The notes under the pieces: generated by a model
What the model was told of the DNA's origin: nothing
Databases searched by the model: none
The model's input: the letters and a program-made list of their open reading frames with translations, nothing else
Source: Oscillospiraceae bacterium
GTDB taxonomy: Bacteria; Bacillota_A; Clostridia; Oscillospirales; Oscillospiraceae
DNA: 5,300 nucleotides
Assembly: GCA_031265965.1 (NCBI GenBank)
Contig: JAISBX010000035.1
Span: 1-5,300, forward strand
Direction of reading: 5' to 3'
Translations under genes and position numbers: made by a program
Shown: piece by piece, positions 4,942-5,300 of the stretch
How positions within the stretch are numbered: position 1 is the first letter of the stretch
Layout of the letters: every line of letters begins with the position of its first letter

Positions 4942-5300
4942 CTTCCTAATGCCACATCGAGAGTCATCATTATAAGGAACCCGGCCATCACGCCGAAGGT
5001 GCCGGCGTTCGAGTGCTCGCCAAGATGCGCCTCCGGTATGAGCTCCTCCACGACTACGTACATCATGGCGCCCGCCGCGAACGAGAGCAGCCAAGGCATT
5101 GCGGGCGCTATGAGGCCGGACAGCAGCACGGCGACGATGCCGAACACGGGTTCCACCGCGCCCGACAGGCAGCCCACGAGGAACGATTTGCCCGTGCTCA
5201 TGCCCTCCTGACGGAGCGGCAGGGCCACGGCGGCGCCCTCGGGGAAATTTTGTATGCCTATGCCGAGCGCGAGCGCCATAGCCGAGGCGTAGAGCGCGGG
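4938..5300 (-). CDS. ZIP-family (GufA-type) metal transporter, C-terminal part (partial, runs off right edge)
   Basis: The frame is open to the window edge, giving the last 120 residues (PALYASA then MALALGIG) of a protein that is usually about 250-270 residues. The Met at 5279 is internal, not a start. ZIP proteins move divalent metal ions, typically zinc but also iron or manganese, into the cytoplasm through eight membrane helices. The visible part covers about helices 5-8. It shows QNFPEG (17-22), which corresponds to the helix-5 metal motif of GufA/BbZIP-type proteins (QDxPEG or QNxPEG), then GAVEPVFG (47-54) in helix 6 and VVVEELIPEAH (82-92) in helix 7. The last helix ends LDVALGS. The 33-residue distance from Q17 to E50 matches, from memory, Q207 to E240 of BbZIP. 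The helix-4 HNxPEG motif would lie beyond the edge. It is convergent with the SLH gene and overlaps it by four bases. Confidence 0.92.
   Translation of the reverse strand, partial: PALYASAMALALGIGIQNFPEGAAVALPLRQEGMSTGKSFLVGCLSGAVEPVFGIVAVLLSGLIAPAMPWLLSFAAGAMMYVVVEELIPEAHLGEHSNAGTFGVMAGFLIMMTLDVALGS

Noticed and set aside
4324..5094. 256-codon minus-strand open frame across the SLH gene's end
   Set aside because: Arg/His-rich shadow that crosses both the SLH coding end and the ZIP gene in another frame, with no recognisable domain.
5277..5279. ATG at 5279 (minus strand) as the start of a short 113-residue membrane protein
   Set aside because: The frame stays open to the window edge and the helix-5 metal motif starts only nine residues later, so the first four helices of the ZIP protein must lie outside the window.

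Overview
The window looks like GC-rich chromosomal DNA from an anaerobic Firmicute, most likely a clostridial lineage of the Oscillospiraceae type. Three things point there: an acyl-CoA dehydrogenase next to an EtfB that carries the anaerobe-type GRQAIDGDTAQVGP loop, a cell-surface protein with three SLH domains and a beta-rich body like those I remember from gut Oscillospiraceae, and a GufA-type ZIP metal transporter. The lineage is an inference from gene style, not from a marker gene. Coding DNA is strongly GC-rich but prefers ATA for isoleucine (24 of 36 Ile codons in the SLH gene, counted by hand). The 179-base gap between the divergent genes is strongly AT-rich.

Layout: (1) 1-443, minus strand, 5' part of etfB running off the left edge. 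(2) 470-1615, minus strand, a complete acyl-CoA dehydrogenase 26 bases upstream of etfB, so the pair reads as an acd-etfB(-etfA) operon transcribed leftward. (3) 1616-1794, a divergent intergenic region with a perfect TATAAT for the acd operon, a perfect 8-bp inverted repeat directly against it, a 10-bp direct repeat spaced 42 bases, and a second small palindrome. (4) 1795-2574, plus strand, a 259-aa LuxR/GerE-type regulator. (5) 2575-2658, a short gap with two overlapping GC-rich inverted repeats, a TATAAT and a strong ribosome binding site. (6) 2659-4941, plus strand, a 760-aa secreted SLH-domain protein. (7) 4938-5300, minus strand, the 3' part of a ZIP-family metal transporter running off the right edge. 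Its stop codon shares the palindrome CTAG with the stop of the SLH gene.

How they may work together: the dehydrogenase and the electron-transfer flavoprotein would form a 2-enoyl-CoA reductase (or acyl-CoA oxidase) complex, possibly an electron-bifurcating one. The divergently transcribed LuxR-type protein is the obvious candidate for its regulator, and the palindromes in the shared gap are the obvious candidate operators; this is inference from layout. The SLH protein and the ZIP transporter appear unrelated to that pathway.

I found no mobile element, CRISPR array, tRNA or rRNA, and no clear sign of an undescribed system. The most useful leads are the operator architecture at 1671-1744 and the roughly 65-residue degenerate repeat in the SLH protein's body.
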